From Lachnospiraceae bacterium UBA4316 (lineage in GTDB: Bacteria; Bacillota; Clostridia; Lachnospirales; Lachnospiraceae): a DNA stretch of 9,398 nucleotides. Each line of letters starts with the position of its first letter. Position 1 is the stretch's first letter. A program made the position numbers and the translations under genes. Below, piece after piece: positions 1 to 6,459 of the stretch. The notes under the pieces are model-generated. The model was not told the DNA's origin, ran no database searches, and was given only the letters and a program-made list of their open reading frames with translations. The DNA lies in NCBI GenBank assembly GCA_002394535.1, contig DGUG01000147.1, forward strand, positions 1-9,398, given 5' to 3'.

Positions 1-128
1 TGTCGAAAAACCTGTCTGAATACAGAAAAGCGCTGTCAGAGCGCAACAGGGACAAACTGGTAGCACTCCTTCGGGACGGAAGAGTACGCAAGGAAAATGA
101 TGAGCTTGCGGAACAGAGTAATCATTGA
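1..128 (+). CDS. tyrA: C-terminal end of probable prephenate dehydrogenase (partial)
   Basis: An open frame enters the window (first full codon at base 3) and stops at TGA 126-128, giving 41 residues that start SKNLSEYRKALSERNRDKL and end in EQSNH. The pattern of a helix with L..Y..AL..RN...L..LLRDGR.RKE resembles the C-terminal tail of clostridial prephenate dehydrogenases, the NAD-dependent enzyme that turns prephenate into 4-hydroxyphenylpyruvate for tyrosine. No catalytic motif lies in the visible part, so the call rests on this tail pattern and on the position directly upstream of aroA in an aromatic operon. The stop is only 3 bases before the aroA start, so the two are probably translationally coupled. 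Another aromatic-pathway enzyme with a helical tail is possible. Confidence 0.6.
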   Translation, partial: SKNLSEYRKALSERNRDKLVALLRDGRVRKENDELAEQSNH

Positions 129-131
129 TAT

Positions 132-1541
132 ATGGATATAAAGCTTGAAAAAGGCAGGGCCGTATCGGGAACTGTTACGGCAATAACGTCAAAATCATAC
201 GTTCACAGACTTCTCCTTGCAGCCGCTCTTTGCAAGGATAAAGTGAGTATATCCTCCAACATACTGTCCAAGGATATGGAAGCTACAATAAGGGTTATAA
301 ATGCCCTTGGCGGATACATATCTGTAGAGCAGATTTCCCGGGATAGCGGAGAGAAAAAGGGATATCTGTTTACGGCTCAGAGATCGCTTTTTGAAGGGGC
401 AAAATTGTGCCGGGATCAAGGCAGCTCTGATCCGTTGGTACTCGACTGCGGGGAGAGCGGATCTACGGCAAGGTTTATTCTTCCTGTAGCTCCTTTGTTT
501 GCGGATAATGTGACCGTTACCGGCTCGGGAAAGCTTCCCACTCGTCCCATGGGTCCCCTTTGTGATGTGTTAAGATCCGCAGGTGTTTCGGTAAGTTCCG
601 ATTACCTGCCTATTACGCTTTCGGGAAAACCTTGTGCCGGAGATTATAAAATTGCAGGAAACGTTTCATCCCAGTTCATTACCGGACTGCTGTTTATGCT
701 GTCTCTTCTTGAGGGAAAATCAACTCTTATGATAGATGGAGAGCTTGAGTCGGCACCGTATGTAGATATGACGGTGGATGTGCTGGAAAAATTCGGGGTG
801 GACTGCGAAGCAGAGAATAGAAGCTTTGTCTCATATCAGGCACAGGAAGGATTGCATTATAAAGCTGACTGTAGGTATGACTGCAGCACAGATGATGCTG
901 TTTTGATCGCCGCCGAGGGCGACTGGTCAAATGCCGCCTATATTATGGCCATAGCATCACTCGGGTGCGGCAGCGGATTTGAGGATATAATGATAGAGGG
1001 ACTTAATTCCGAAAGTATCCAGGGTGACCGGGAGATTACAAGTCTTCTTGATAAATTCGGAGTAAGCATCAGAAGATCCGGCAACGGGGTAAACTGTGGA
1101 TACAGGGTTTGCGGCAATCCCTACAGAAGTATTGATGCAGACTGCTCGCAGATACCCGATCTTGTCCCGGCACTTGCGGTAGTGGCGGCTTATAATGAGG
1201 GAGACAGTATTTTCAGAAATGTTGAAAGACTGCGGATCAAGGAATGCGACAGGATTGATGCAGTAACCGATATGCTTTCCGTGGTCGGAGTAAAGGTTGA
1301 CATAACTCGGAACGAGGGTCACGAGAACATGATCGTCCACGGGAAGGGGATGAACAGGCCGGTTGCAGAAACGATAACAATAGACAGCAGAAACGATCAC
1401 AGAATAGCGATGGCAGCCGCTGCCATAGCCTTTGCCGAAAAAGAACCGGTCATTATAAAAGACGCAATGGCGGTTAACAAATCATATCCGGGGTTTTATG
1501 ATGTAATAGAACAACTCGGTATGCATCATGTAATGCTGTAA
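132..1541 (+). CDS. aroA: 3-phosphoshikimate 1-carboxyvinyltransferase (EPSP synthase)
   Basis: EPSP synthase joins phosphoenolpyruvate to shikimate-3-phosphate, the sixth step of the shikimate pathway, in the cytoplasm. Family motifs are present in order: the substrate-binding K21-S22...R26 near the N-terminus, the GESGSTARF glycine loop (107-115), KLPTRPM (134-140), the S179-S180-Q181 triplet, EGDWSNAAY (262-270), IPD with the catalytic-type aspartate at D343, RLRIKECDR (366-374), DHRIAM (422-427) and VNKSYPGF (448-455). At 469 residues it is about 40 longer than the E. coli enzyme; the extra length seems to lie around residues 66-98 and 228-258. The start has no clear Shine-Dalgarno and sits 3 bases after the upstream stop, which suggests coupling to tyrA. 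aroC follows after a 43-base gap. Confidence 0.97.
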   Translation: MDIKLEKGRAVSGTVTAITSKSYVHRLLLAAALCKDKVSISSNILSKDMEATIRVINALGGYISVEQISRDSGEKKGYLFTAQRSLFEGAKLCRDQGSSDPLVLDCGESGSTARFILPVAPLFADNVTVTGSGKLPTRPMGPLCDVLRSAGVSVSSDYLPITLSGKPCAGDYKIAGNVSSQFITGLLFMLSLLEGKSTLMIDGELESAPYVDMTVDVLEKFGVDCEAENRSFVSYQAQEGLHYKADCRYDCSTDDAVLIAAEGDWSNAAYIMAIASLGCGSGFEDIMIEGLNSESIQGDREITSLLDKFGVSIRRSGNGVNCGYRVCGNPYRSIDADCSQIPDLVPALAVVAAYNEGDSIFRNVERLRIKECDRIDAVTDMLSVVGVKVDITRNEGHENMIVHGKGMNRPVAETITIDSRNDHRIAMAAAAIAFAEKEPVIIKDAMAVNKSYPGFYDVIEQLGMHHVML

Positions 1542-1574
1542 AATACGCAGGATTTTGGCAACAGGGCAGTCAGT

Positions 1575-1580
1575 GAGGAG
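1575..1580 (+). promoter_or_regulatory. Ribosome binding site deciding the aroC start
   Basis: GAGGAG ends 4 bases before ATG 1585. The frame is open further back to a TTG at 1555, but that codon has no Shine-Dalgarno, and the extra ten residues fall outside the family's usual N-terminus, which begins near the FG.N.R.T motif. ATG 1585 is therefore preferred. Confidence 0.75.
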
Positions 1581-1584
1581 ATAC

Positions 1585-2697
1585 ATGTCATTTACGCTTG
1601 GAGAAAACATAAGAATAACAGTTGCCGGGGCATCCCACTCGGAGTCGATAGACGTTACCGTAGAAGGTCTGCCTGAAGGCGAGAAGATAGACATAGATGC
1701 AATAAACAGGTTCCTTAAGAGGCGGCAGGGCGGAAACGCCCGGTATACCACGGCGCGTAAGGAGACAGACGAGCCGCAGATCTTGCGGGGACTTGACGGG
1801 GAAAACCTTACGGGAGAACCACTTGTGGCAAAGTTTGTAAACGCTAATGCAAGATCAGGCGATTACAGGAAGATGAGAACCATACCCCGTCCTTCGCATG
1901 CTGATTATGTGGCATATGTAAAGTATGGCGGCAAAATGGATATGGCCGGCGGTGGATTTTTCTCGGGAAGAATGACACTGCCCATGTGCTTTGCCGGAGC
2001 GGTTTGTATGCAGATTCTTGAGCGCCGGGGAATAAAGGTGCAGGCGCATATCCTCTTGGCAGGCGATGTGCGTGACGAAGCATTCGATCCGGTATCGGAT
2101 GATACGGCATCCCTTGCGGATCATACCCTTCCGGTCCTGTCACAGGATGCCGGAGATAAAATGATAGAGGTTATGGAGGCTGCAAGCCGTGAGGGCGATT
2201 CCGTAGGCGGATGCATAGAATGTAAAATCACGGGAATTCCCGCAGGAGTCGGAGATCCCATTTATGACAGCGTTGAATCCGTAATATCATACGGAATGTT
2301 CGGAATACCGGCGATAAAGGGCATTGAATTCGGTGAGGGCTTCGGGGTATGCAGCGACTACGGCTCAAAAAGTAATGACGGATTCTGTATCAGAGACGGA
2401 AAGGTAAGCTGCATCACAAACAATTCCGGAGGTATTCAGGGAGGGATCACGAACGGAATGCCCGTGATTTTCCGCGTAGCGGTTAAGCCGACACCGTCCA
2501 TATACAAGCCGCAAAGATCGGTAGATCTAGAAAAGATGGAAGAATGTGAACTTCAAATTGAGGGAAGGCATGATGCATGTATCGTTCCGAGGGTTGTTCC
2601 TTGTGTAGAGGCAATGGCAGCGCTTATGATCGCAGACCTGATGAGCAGCGAGAGTCTGTTAGAGGTAGAGAAGAAACAACTGAAATCGGATAATTAA
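1585..2697 (+). CDS. aroC: Chorismate synthase, divergent
   Basis: Chorismate synthase removes phosphate from EPSP to form chorismate and needs reduced FMN as cofactor. The 370-residue protein has normal family length. Recognisable parts are the N-terminal LGENIRITVAGASHSE (5-20), RRQGGNARYTTARKETDE (46-63), RPSHADY (102-108), the glycine run at 122-124, NNSGGIQGGITNG, VKPTPSI and GRHDACIVPRVVPCVEAMAA near the C-terminus. Both histidines usually treated as catalytic are kept (H18 and H105). Neighbouring positions differ from the usual form: GASHS instead of GESHG, RPSHAD instead of RPGHAD, and AGGGFFSGR instead of RGGGRSSAR or RGGGHFSGR. The operon context argues that it is the working enzyme of the pathway, although no activity can be read from sequence. 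The start is set by GAGGAG at 1575-1580. Confidence 0.93.
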   Translation: MSFTLGENIRITVAGASHSESIDVTVEGLPEGEKIDIDAINRFLKRRQGGNARYTTARKETDEPQILRGLDGENLTGEPLVAKFVNANARSGDYRKMRTIPRPSHADYVAYVKYGGKMDMAGGGFFSGRMTLPMCFAGAVCMQILERRGIKVQAHILLAGDVRDEAFDPVSDDTASLADHTLPVLSQDAGDKMIEVMEAASREGDSVGGCIECKITGIPAGVGDPIYDSVESVISYGMFGIPAIKGIEFGEGFGVCSDYGSKSNDGFCIRDGKVSCITNNSGGIQGGITNGMPVIFRVAVKPTPSIYKPQRSVDLEKMEECELQIEGRHDACIVPRVVPCVEAMAALMIADLMSSESLLEVEKKQLKSDN

Positions 2698-2704
2698 ACA
2701 GAGT

Positions 2705-4513
2705 ATGGGCAGCGAACAGAACAACAAAATAACATACGGCCTGGTCGGTGAGAAACTGGGGCACAGTTTCTCGCCGCTTTTGCATGCAAGATTCGGAGAC
2801 TATAATTACGATCTGATTGAAATAGCAAAAAGTGATATAGACACTTTCTTTGCCGAGGCTGACTTTACCGGTGTAAATGTTACGATTCCTTACAAGGAGG
2901 TTGCGATAAAGTATTGTGCTCCTGACGAGATGGCAAAAGCGATAGGCTGTGTAAATACGCTTGTCTCCACCAAAACTTCGGGCAGCAGGGAAGTCAGGGG
3001 CTATAACACCGACACTTACGGATTCGAGTATATGGCAAGGCGTGCCGGTATCGGCATGAAAGGTGCAAAAGTTACGATACTCGGAAGCGGCGGTACATGC
3101 AGGACAGCAGCGGTTACGGCATCAAGACTGGGTGCCGCATCCATAACGGTGGTATCAAGGCATCCGTCGGATATGGGTCTGAAGGTCGCCTGCCCCGTAA
3201 AATATGTTTCGTACGAGGATGACTATCGGGACTGCGAAATCCTTATCAATACAACTCCTGTCGGTATGTATCCCAATATAGAGGGGTGTCCTGTCCTTAC
3301 CGGAGACAGTAATGGGAGAATTGATGACATAATAAATAGTTATGTCAACTTAAAGGCAGTTATCGATGTGGTATATAATCCATTGCGGACAAGGCTTGTA
3401 TATAACGCTCAAAAATGCAAAATACCGGCTACCGGCGGACTGCCGATGCTGGTGGCGCAAGGGTATTTTGCATCAAGGCTGTTTGCCGGAGGTGCTCTTG
3501 GTCTGGATCCTGTGGGAAGCCTTACTGACAGCGAGCAAAAGCTTATTGAGGAAGTGATAGCCGAGATCACGGACAGCGTATCAAATATTGTTCTCTATGG
3601 TATGCCGGGAAGCGGAAAATCATCTGTCGGAAGGACTATTGCCCATGAGCTGGGACTTGATTTTGTTGATACGGATGATATATTTACATCAGATAACTTC
3701 ATGACTCCGGCTTATTGTATAACACATGACGGAGAGAAAGAGTTCAGGCGCCTTGAAAAGCAGGCGGTATATAAGGCGGCGTCAGTGGGCAGGAGAGTAA
3801 TCGCAACCGGCGGTGGAGTTGTCTTAGATCCCGAAAACAGGGAACTTCTTGCCCTTAACGGGAGATCCTTTTTCCTGAACAGGAAGCTGACCGATCTTGC
3901 CACAAGGAACAGACCTCTGTCTGAGGGAGATGAGAATCTCAAGGCCCTCTATTATAAACGCCTTCCCATATATCTGTCGTCGTCAGAAACGGTAATAGAT
4001 GTTGATGCAGATGTTAAGGGTGTGGCACAGAAGATCATGGATAGTTTACATAATTCAGACAACAGTAAGATGAAAATACTGGTTATTAACGGTCCCAATC
4101 TAAATATGCTCGGGATAAGAGAGCCTGGTATATATGGTCGCCAAACCTATGAAGATCTGATTAAATTATGCCGCGAGAAGGCAGATGAACTTGGTGTGGA
4201 AGTTTCGTTTTACCAAAGCAACCACGAGGGGGATTTGGTTGACATAATTCAGCAGAGTTATGGAACAATCGATGGAATAGTTATTAATCCGGGAGCATAT
4301 ACGCATACATCGGTGGCACTGCTTGATGCGCTTAAATGCGTGGGTATCCCCGCGATTGAGGTTCATATATCCGATGTTGACAGCAGGGAAGAATTCAGAC
4401 AGACAAGCTATATAAGATACTACGTTAGTGAAACGATAACCGGCCATGGCCTTGCGGGATATACTGAGGCTATGGGGAATTTGTGGAATTTCATAACAAA
4501 AGGCGGGGATTAA
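2705..4513 (+). CDS. aroE-aroK-aroQ: Trifunctional shikimate dehydrogenase / shikimate kinase / type II 3-dehydroquinase fusion
   Basis: One 602-codon frame encodes three consecutive pathway enzymes. Residues ~8-272 are shikimate dehydrogenase (dehydroshikimate to shikimate): GEKLGHSFSP (15-24), NVTIPYKE with catalytic-type K64, NTD with D103, the NADP-binding GSGGT (127-131), NTTPVGMYP and ATGGLPMLVAQ. Residues ~293-448 are shikimate kinase: Walker A GMPGSGKSS (299-307), DTDD (322-325), FRRLE (347-351), ATGGG (367-371) and RNRPL (401-405). Residues 456-602 are type II dehydroquinase: NGPNLNMLGIREPGIYG (462-478), QSNHEGDLVD (504-513), NPGAYTHTS (528-536) and EVHIS with H554. The kinase and dehydroquinase are joined by only HNSDNSK. 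An ATG at 4070 begins the third domain but has no Shine-Dalgarno, so a single chain is likely; separate AroQ from internal initiation cannot be excluded. aroC ends 7 bases upstream; the next gene starts 1 base downstream. Confidence 0.95.
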   Translation: MGSEQNNKITYGLVGEKLGHSFSPLLHARFGDYNYDLIEIAKSDIDTFFAEADFTGVNVTIPYKEVAIKYCAPDEMAKAIGCVNTLVSTKTSGSREVRGYNTDTYGFEYMARRAGIGMKGAKVTILGSGGTCRTAAVTASRLGAASITVVSRHPSDMGLKVACPVKYVSYEDDYRDCEILINTTPVGMYPNIEGCPVLTGDSNGRIDDIINSYVNLKAVIDVVYNPLRTRLVYNAQKCKIPATGGLPMLVAQGYFASRLFAGGALGLDPVGSLTDSEQKLIEEVIAEITDSVSNIVLYGMPGSGKSSVGRTIAHELGLDFVDTDDIFTSDNFMTPAYCITHDGEKEFRRLEKQAVYKAASVGRRVIATGGGVVLDPENRELLALNGRSFFLNRKLTDLATRNRPLSEGDENLKALYYKRLPIYLSSSETVIDVDADVKGVAQKIMDSLHNSDNSKMKILVINGPNLNMLGIREPGIYGRQTYEDLIKLCREKADELGVEVSFYQSNHEGDLVDIIQQSYGTIDGIVINPGAYTHTSVALLDALKCVGIPAIEVHISDVDSREEFRQTSYIRYYVSETITGHGLAGYTEAMGNLWNFITKGGD

Positions 4514-4514
4514 A

Positions 4515-5135
4515 ATGTTTAGACGCTTAAGCAGGGTATTTCTTCTGATTCTGATAGCGTGTACACTCGGCGCCTGTTCAACAGAAAATGCACCGATAAA
4601 CCTTACATCGCTCATAAATGAGGAAGAGACAGATGAGCTTAGGGAAATAACGGAAGAAGCGGAAGATGGATCGCGAGTTGCATCTAACAAGTCAATCATC
4701 AAAGTTACACCAACTGTTGAACCTGAAGAAGCCGGTAAAGCTGAGGAGTCATATGCCGATATCAGGGAGGATGGCTATTATTACGATCTTGAAAGCGTTG
4801 TTTTGTATTACAAAAAGTTTGACAGGCTTCCTTCCAACTATCTCACCAAGAACAAGGCGCGAGCATTAGGCTGGGAGAGAGGAAGACTTACCGGCTACAA
4901 AGAGGGGGCTGCCATCGGCGGAGACAGGTTCGGAAATTATGAGCGAATTCTACCTACACTTCGGGGAATGGAGTATATAGAGTGCGATATTGATACCGAA
5001 GATTCTTCGAGAGGAGAAAAACGCCTTGTCATTTCTAACAACAAAAGATATTTTTACACAACGGATCACTACGCAACATTCCGGGAGGTGGTTGTAAGAG
5101 ACGGCCACATTTCCTTTGGAGAGAGTTTTAAATAA
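4515..5135 (+). CDS. Lipoprotein with C-terminal barnase-like ribonuclease domain
   Basis: The 206-residue product starts with a lipoprotein signal (MFRRLSRVFLLILIACTLGAC; lipobox L18-G19-A20-C21), so it should be anchored on the outer face of the membrane. Residues 22-88 are an acidic, Glu-rich linker without visible fold. Residues 89-206 align with barnase, the guanyl-preferring secreted RNase: RLPSNYLTKNKARALGW (104-120), IGGDRFGN (134-141), ECDID (156-160) and YTTDHYATF (181-189). Catalytic positions match by barnase numbering: K27 is K112, the base E73 is E156, R83 is R166, R87 is R170 and the acid H102 is H185; spacing from E156 to H185 is gap-free. R59 is replaced by Y142. It begins 1 base after the aro fusion gene, with AGGCGGGG at 4501-4508 as a weak ribosome site, so it is probably co-transcribed. 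No barstar-like gene is seen. Substrate and biological role are unknown. Confidence 0.88.
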   Translation: MFRRLSRVFLLILIACTLGACSTENAPINLTSLINEEETDELREITEEAEDGSRVASNKSIIKVTPTVEPEEAGKAEESYADIREDGYYYDLESVVLYYKKFDRLPSNYLTKNKARALGWERGRLTGYKEGAAIGGDRFGNYERILPTLRGMEYIECDIDTEDSSRGEKRLVISNNKRYFYTTDHYATFREVVVRDGHISFGESFK

Positions 5136-5141
5136 ATGCAG

Positions 5142-5543
5142 TTATGAAACTGGGCAGTCTGTCTTGTGGAATTCGGCACCGGCGCGAAAATCATCCTCTA
5201 CGGTTTTGTAGAGTTCATCAAGTGAGTCGAATCTTTTCTCATTCCGTCGGAATTTAAGAAGTGTGACCGAAACGATTTTTCCGTAAAGGTCTCCATGAAA
5301 ATCATAAATAAAAGTCTCGGCGTTAACCCGGTTACCTTCTGATACGGTGGGGCGAACGCCGAGATTTGTTATTGAAAAGTAATCCCTCCCGTCGATAGTG
5401 ATAGTCGAATAATAGACACCGTAGGCCAGCCCGGAAATGTTCTCATTAGGGTAAATGTTTGCGGTGGGCATGGAAAAACGTCTGCCTATTTTGTTGCCGG
5501 GTGTTACGGCACCTGTAAGTGTTACGGGAAGTTTCATGTTCAT
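5142..5543 (-). CDS. Riboflavin kinase, kinase domain only
   Basis: The 133-residue protein phosphorylates riboflavin to FMN. It matches the C-terminal flavokinase half of bacterial RibF: GRRFSMPTANIYP (20-32, with the PTAN signature at 26-29), GVY (42-44), TNLGVRPTV (59-67), AETFIYDFHGDLYG (75-88, with the catalytic-type glutamate E76) and LLKFRRNEKRFDSLDEL (95-111). The N-terminal FMN adenylyltransferase half of the usual ~310-residue bifunctional RibF is missing, so FAD synthesis must depend on another gene. It starts 3 bases after the ribU stop and is almost certainly co-transcribed and coupled to it. A second ATG at codon 3 is an alternative start. Its 3' end lies 6 bases from the convergent lipoprotein gene, and no terminator is visible in between. 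Confidence 0.93.
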   Translation of the reverse strand: MNMKLPVTLTGAVTPGNKIGRRFSMPTANIYPNENISGLAYGVYYSTITIDGRDYFSITNLGVRPTVSEGNRVNAETFIYDFHGDLYGKIVSVTLLKFRRNEKRFDSLDELYKTVEDDFRAGAEFHKTDCPVS

Positions 5544-5546
5544 TTC

Positions 5547-6149
5547 TTAACTTGGATCGGTCTGTTTGAGTATTTTCCTGAGTGGTTTGTATATGGGGAT
5601 TGCAATGAGTGCGCATATAACTCCCTTTACTATAGTAAACGGAAGATTAAATATGAACAGACACTGTAATACACTGGTTACACCGGGAAGAATAGCCTGG
5701 TAAGCCGACAGAACGACTTCCTCGGGCATAAATGCTTTGTAATAAAAGGGATATACTACAAAATAGTTGGACACAATGCTTGCAAGCCCCATAACTATGG
5801 CACCGGCAAATGCACCGATTATTGCGGTTTTCTTGGTCTTGTGACGCTTGTAGATAAGCCCTGCCGTTGCGGTAAAGCACGCACCGAGAATGAAATTTGA
5901 CAGCTCACCGACTGTTGCGGATTTGGTAACAGCGCAGTGTATCAGATTCTTGATAAATTCGATCAGAACACCTGCCACAGGTCCGTACGCAAAAGCACCG
6001 ATAAGGGGTGGCAGATCGGACAGATCAAATTTGATAAACGGTGGAATCAGCAGCGGGATCGGAAATTCGATAAACTGCAGAACAACTGCGAGCGCAGAAA
6101 GCATGGCAGAACCTGCCATTACACGAGTGGAAATCTTTTGATTATTCAT
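5547..6149 (-). CDS. ribU: Riboflavin ECF transporter S component
   Basis: This 200-residue membrane protein is the substrate-binding S component of an energy-coupling-factor importer and should bring riboflavin into the cell. Hydrophobic segments lie near 10-28, 47-70, 83-100, 109-136 and 160-188. The stretch KFDLSDLPPLIGAFAYGP (40-57) followed by VAGVLIEFIKNLIH is the hallmark of the RibU family. The FMN riboswitch directly upstream and the riboflavin kinase directly downstream fix the substrate. The shared ECF energising module (EcfA, EcfA' and EcfT) is not in the window and is probably encoded elsewhere, as is common in Bacillota. AAGGAG at 6164-6159 is a strong ribosome site 9 bases before the ATG, and it is part of the riboswitch P1 helix. 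Confidence 0.95.
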   Translation of the reverse strand: MNNQKISTRVMAGSAMLSALAVVLQFIEFPIPLLIPPFIKFDLSDLPPLIGAFAYGPVAGVLIEFIKNLIHCAVTKSATVGELSNFILGACFTATAGLIYKRHKTKKTAIIGAFAGAIVMGLASIVSNYFVVYPFYYKAFMPEEVVLSAYQAILPGVTSVLQCLFIFNLPFTIVKGVICALIAIPIYKPLRKILKQTDPS

Positions 6150-6158
6150 TTGTTTATT

Positions 6159-6370
6159 CTCCTTCTTTCATCCGGACTGTACCGTCGGTTCCGGAATCTC
6201 ACCGGATCAGCCGCACTTTGTGCGGTTCGTGGACTTATAGACTCTGCCGTCACGATTTCACGGAAACGATGTAAGACACCGTACCCGCTCAAACGGCGCT
6301 CTGCCTGTCACGATTTCATTGAAATCGTGACATATACCACCGGTCGGGAATTGCACCCTGCCCTAAGGAA
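6159..6370 (-). promoter_or_regulatory. FMN riboswitch (RFN element) with an insertion in loop L3
   Basis: Read on the minus strand, the conserved RFN blocks appear in order: AGGGCAGGGUGCAAUUCCCG (6364-6345), ACCGGUGGUA (6344-6335), AGUCCACGA (6236-6228), the P4 hairpin CCGCAC/GUGCGG (6225-6211), the P5 arm with UCCGGUGAGAUUCCGGA, AACCGACGGUACAGUCCGGAUGAAAGAAGG (6190-6161, read in blocks). P1 pairs UUCCUU (6370-6365) with AAGGAG (6164-6159). That 3' strand is the ribU Shine-Dalgarno itself and no terminator hairpin follows, so FMN binding should block translation directly. Between P3 strands GGUGG and CCAC, where Fusobacterium nucleatum has a short UAUAG loop, there is about 97 nt of extra sequence, described separately. 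Total span is 212 nt, much longer than a compact RFN element. Confidence 0.93.
6240..6332 (-). repeat. Structured repeat, copy A, inserted in the FMN riboswitch
   Basis: This 93-nt block sits between two TATA tetranucleotides (6236-6239 and 6333-6336), which look like a short target-site duplication. It shares a 29-nt identical core (6279-6307) with copy B. One end is a perfect hairpin: arm GTCACGATTTC (6307-6317) pairs with GAAATCGTGAC (6321-6331) around a 3-base loop. The other end holds GTCACGATTTC again (6249-6259), so in minus-strand RNA the two ends can also pair with each other over about 12 bp. The core can form CCGT/ACGG with a 10-nt loop. No protein-coding capacity is seen; a REP- or MITE-like element or a structured RNA module is possible. 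Orientation is given as that of the riboswitch transcript. Confidence 0.8.
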
Positions 6371-6378
6371 CATTTGAG

Positions 6379-6407
6379 ATTGTAAGACATATAACATGGG
6401 ATGTCAA
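6379..6407 (-). promoter_or_regulatory. Promoter of the ribU operon
   Basis: On the minus strand TTGACA (6407-6402) and TACAAT (6384-6379) are separated by 17 bases, almost perfect sigma-A consensus. Transcription should begin near 6372, just before the riboswitch P1 strand. The -35 box directly abuts the T-tract of the upstream terminator. Confidence 0.88.
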
Positions 6408-6444
6408 ATAAAAAACACTTGCCTCGGATGTAAGGCAAGTGTTT
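6407..6444 (-). terminator. Rho-independent terminator of the small-gene unit
   Basis: A perfect 12-bp stem pairs AAACACTTGCCT with AGGCAAGTGTTT (6413-6424 and 6433-6444) around an 8-base loop. On the minus strand it runs into TTTTTATTT. The + strand side has no T-run, so the terminator works for minus-strand transcripts coming from the 68-codon gene and insulates the riboflavin operon from them. Confidence 0.88.
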
Positions 6445-6459
6445 CCTGATTTACAACCA

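Noticed and set aside
957..1400. 147-codon minus-strand open frame inside aroA
   Set aside because: It lies wholly within the strongly supported aroA coding frame, has no ribosome site or recognisable protein features, and is explained as an antisense shadow.
1555..1584. TTG 1555 as the aroC start
   Set aside because: No ribosome site precedes it, whereas GAGGAG precedes ATG 1585, where the family N-terminus begins.
4166..4702. 178-codon minus-strand open frame over the dehydroquinase domain and lipoprotein start
   Set aside because: It is antisense to two well-supported genes, and its Ser-rich composition at the start is typical of a shadow frame.
5937..6377. 146-codon plus-strand open frame over ribU, riboswitch and repeat A
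   Set aside because: It is antisense to the conserved riboswitch and ribU, with a basic, low-quality composition.
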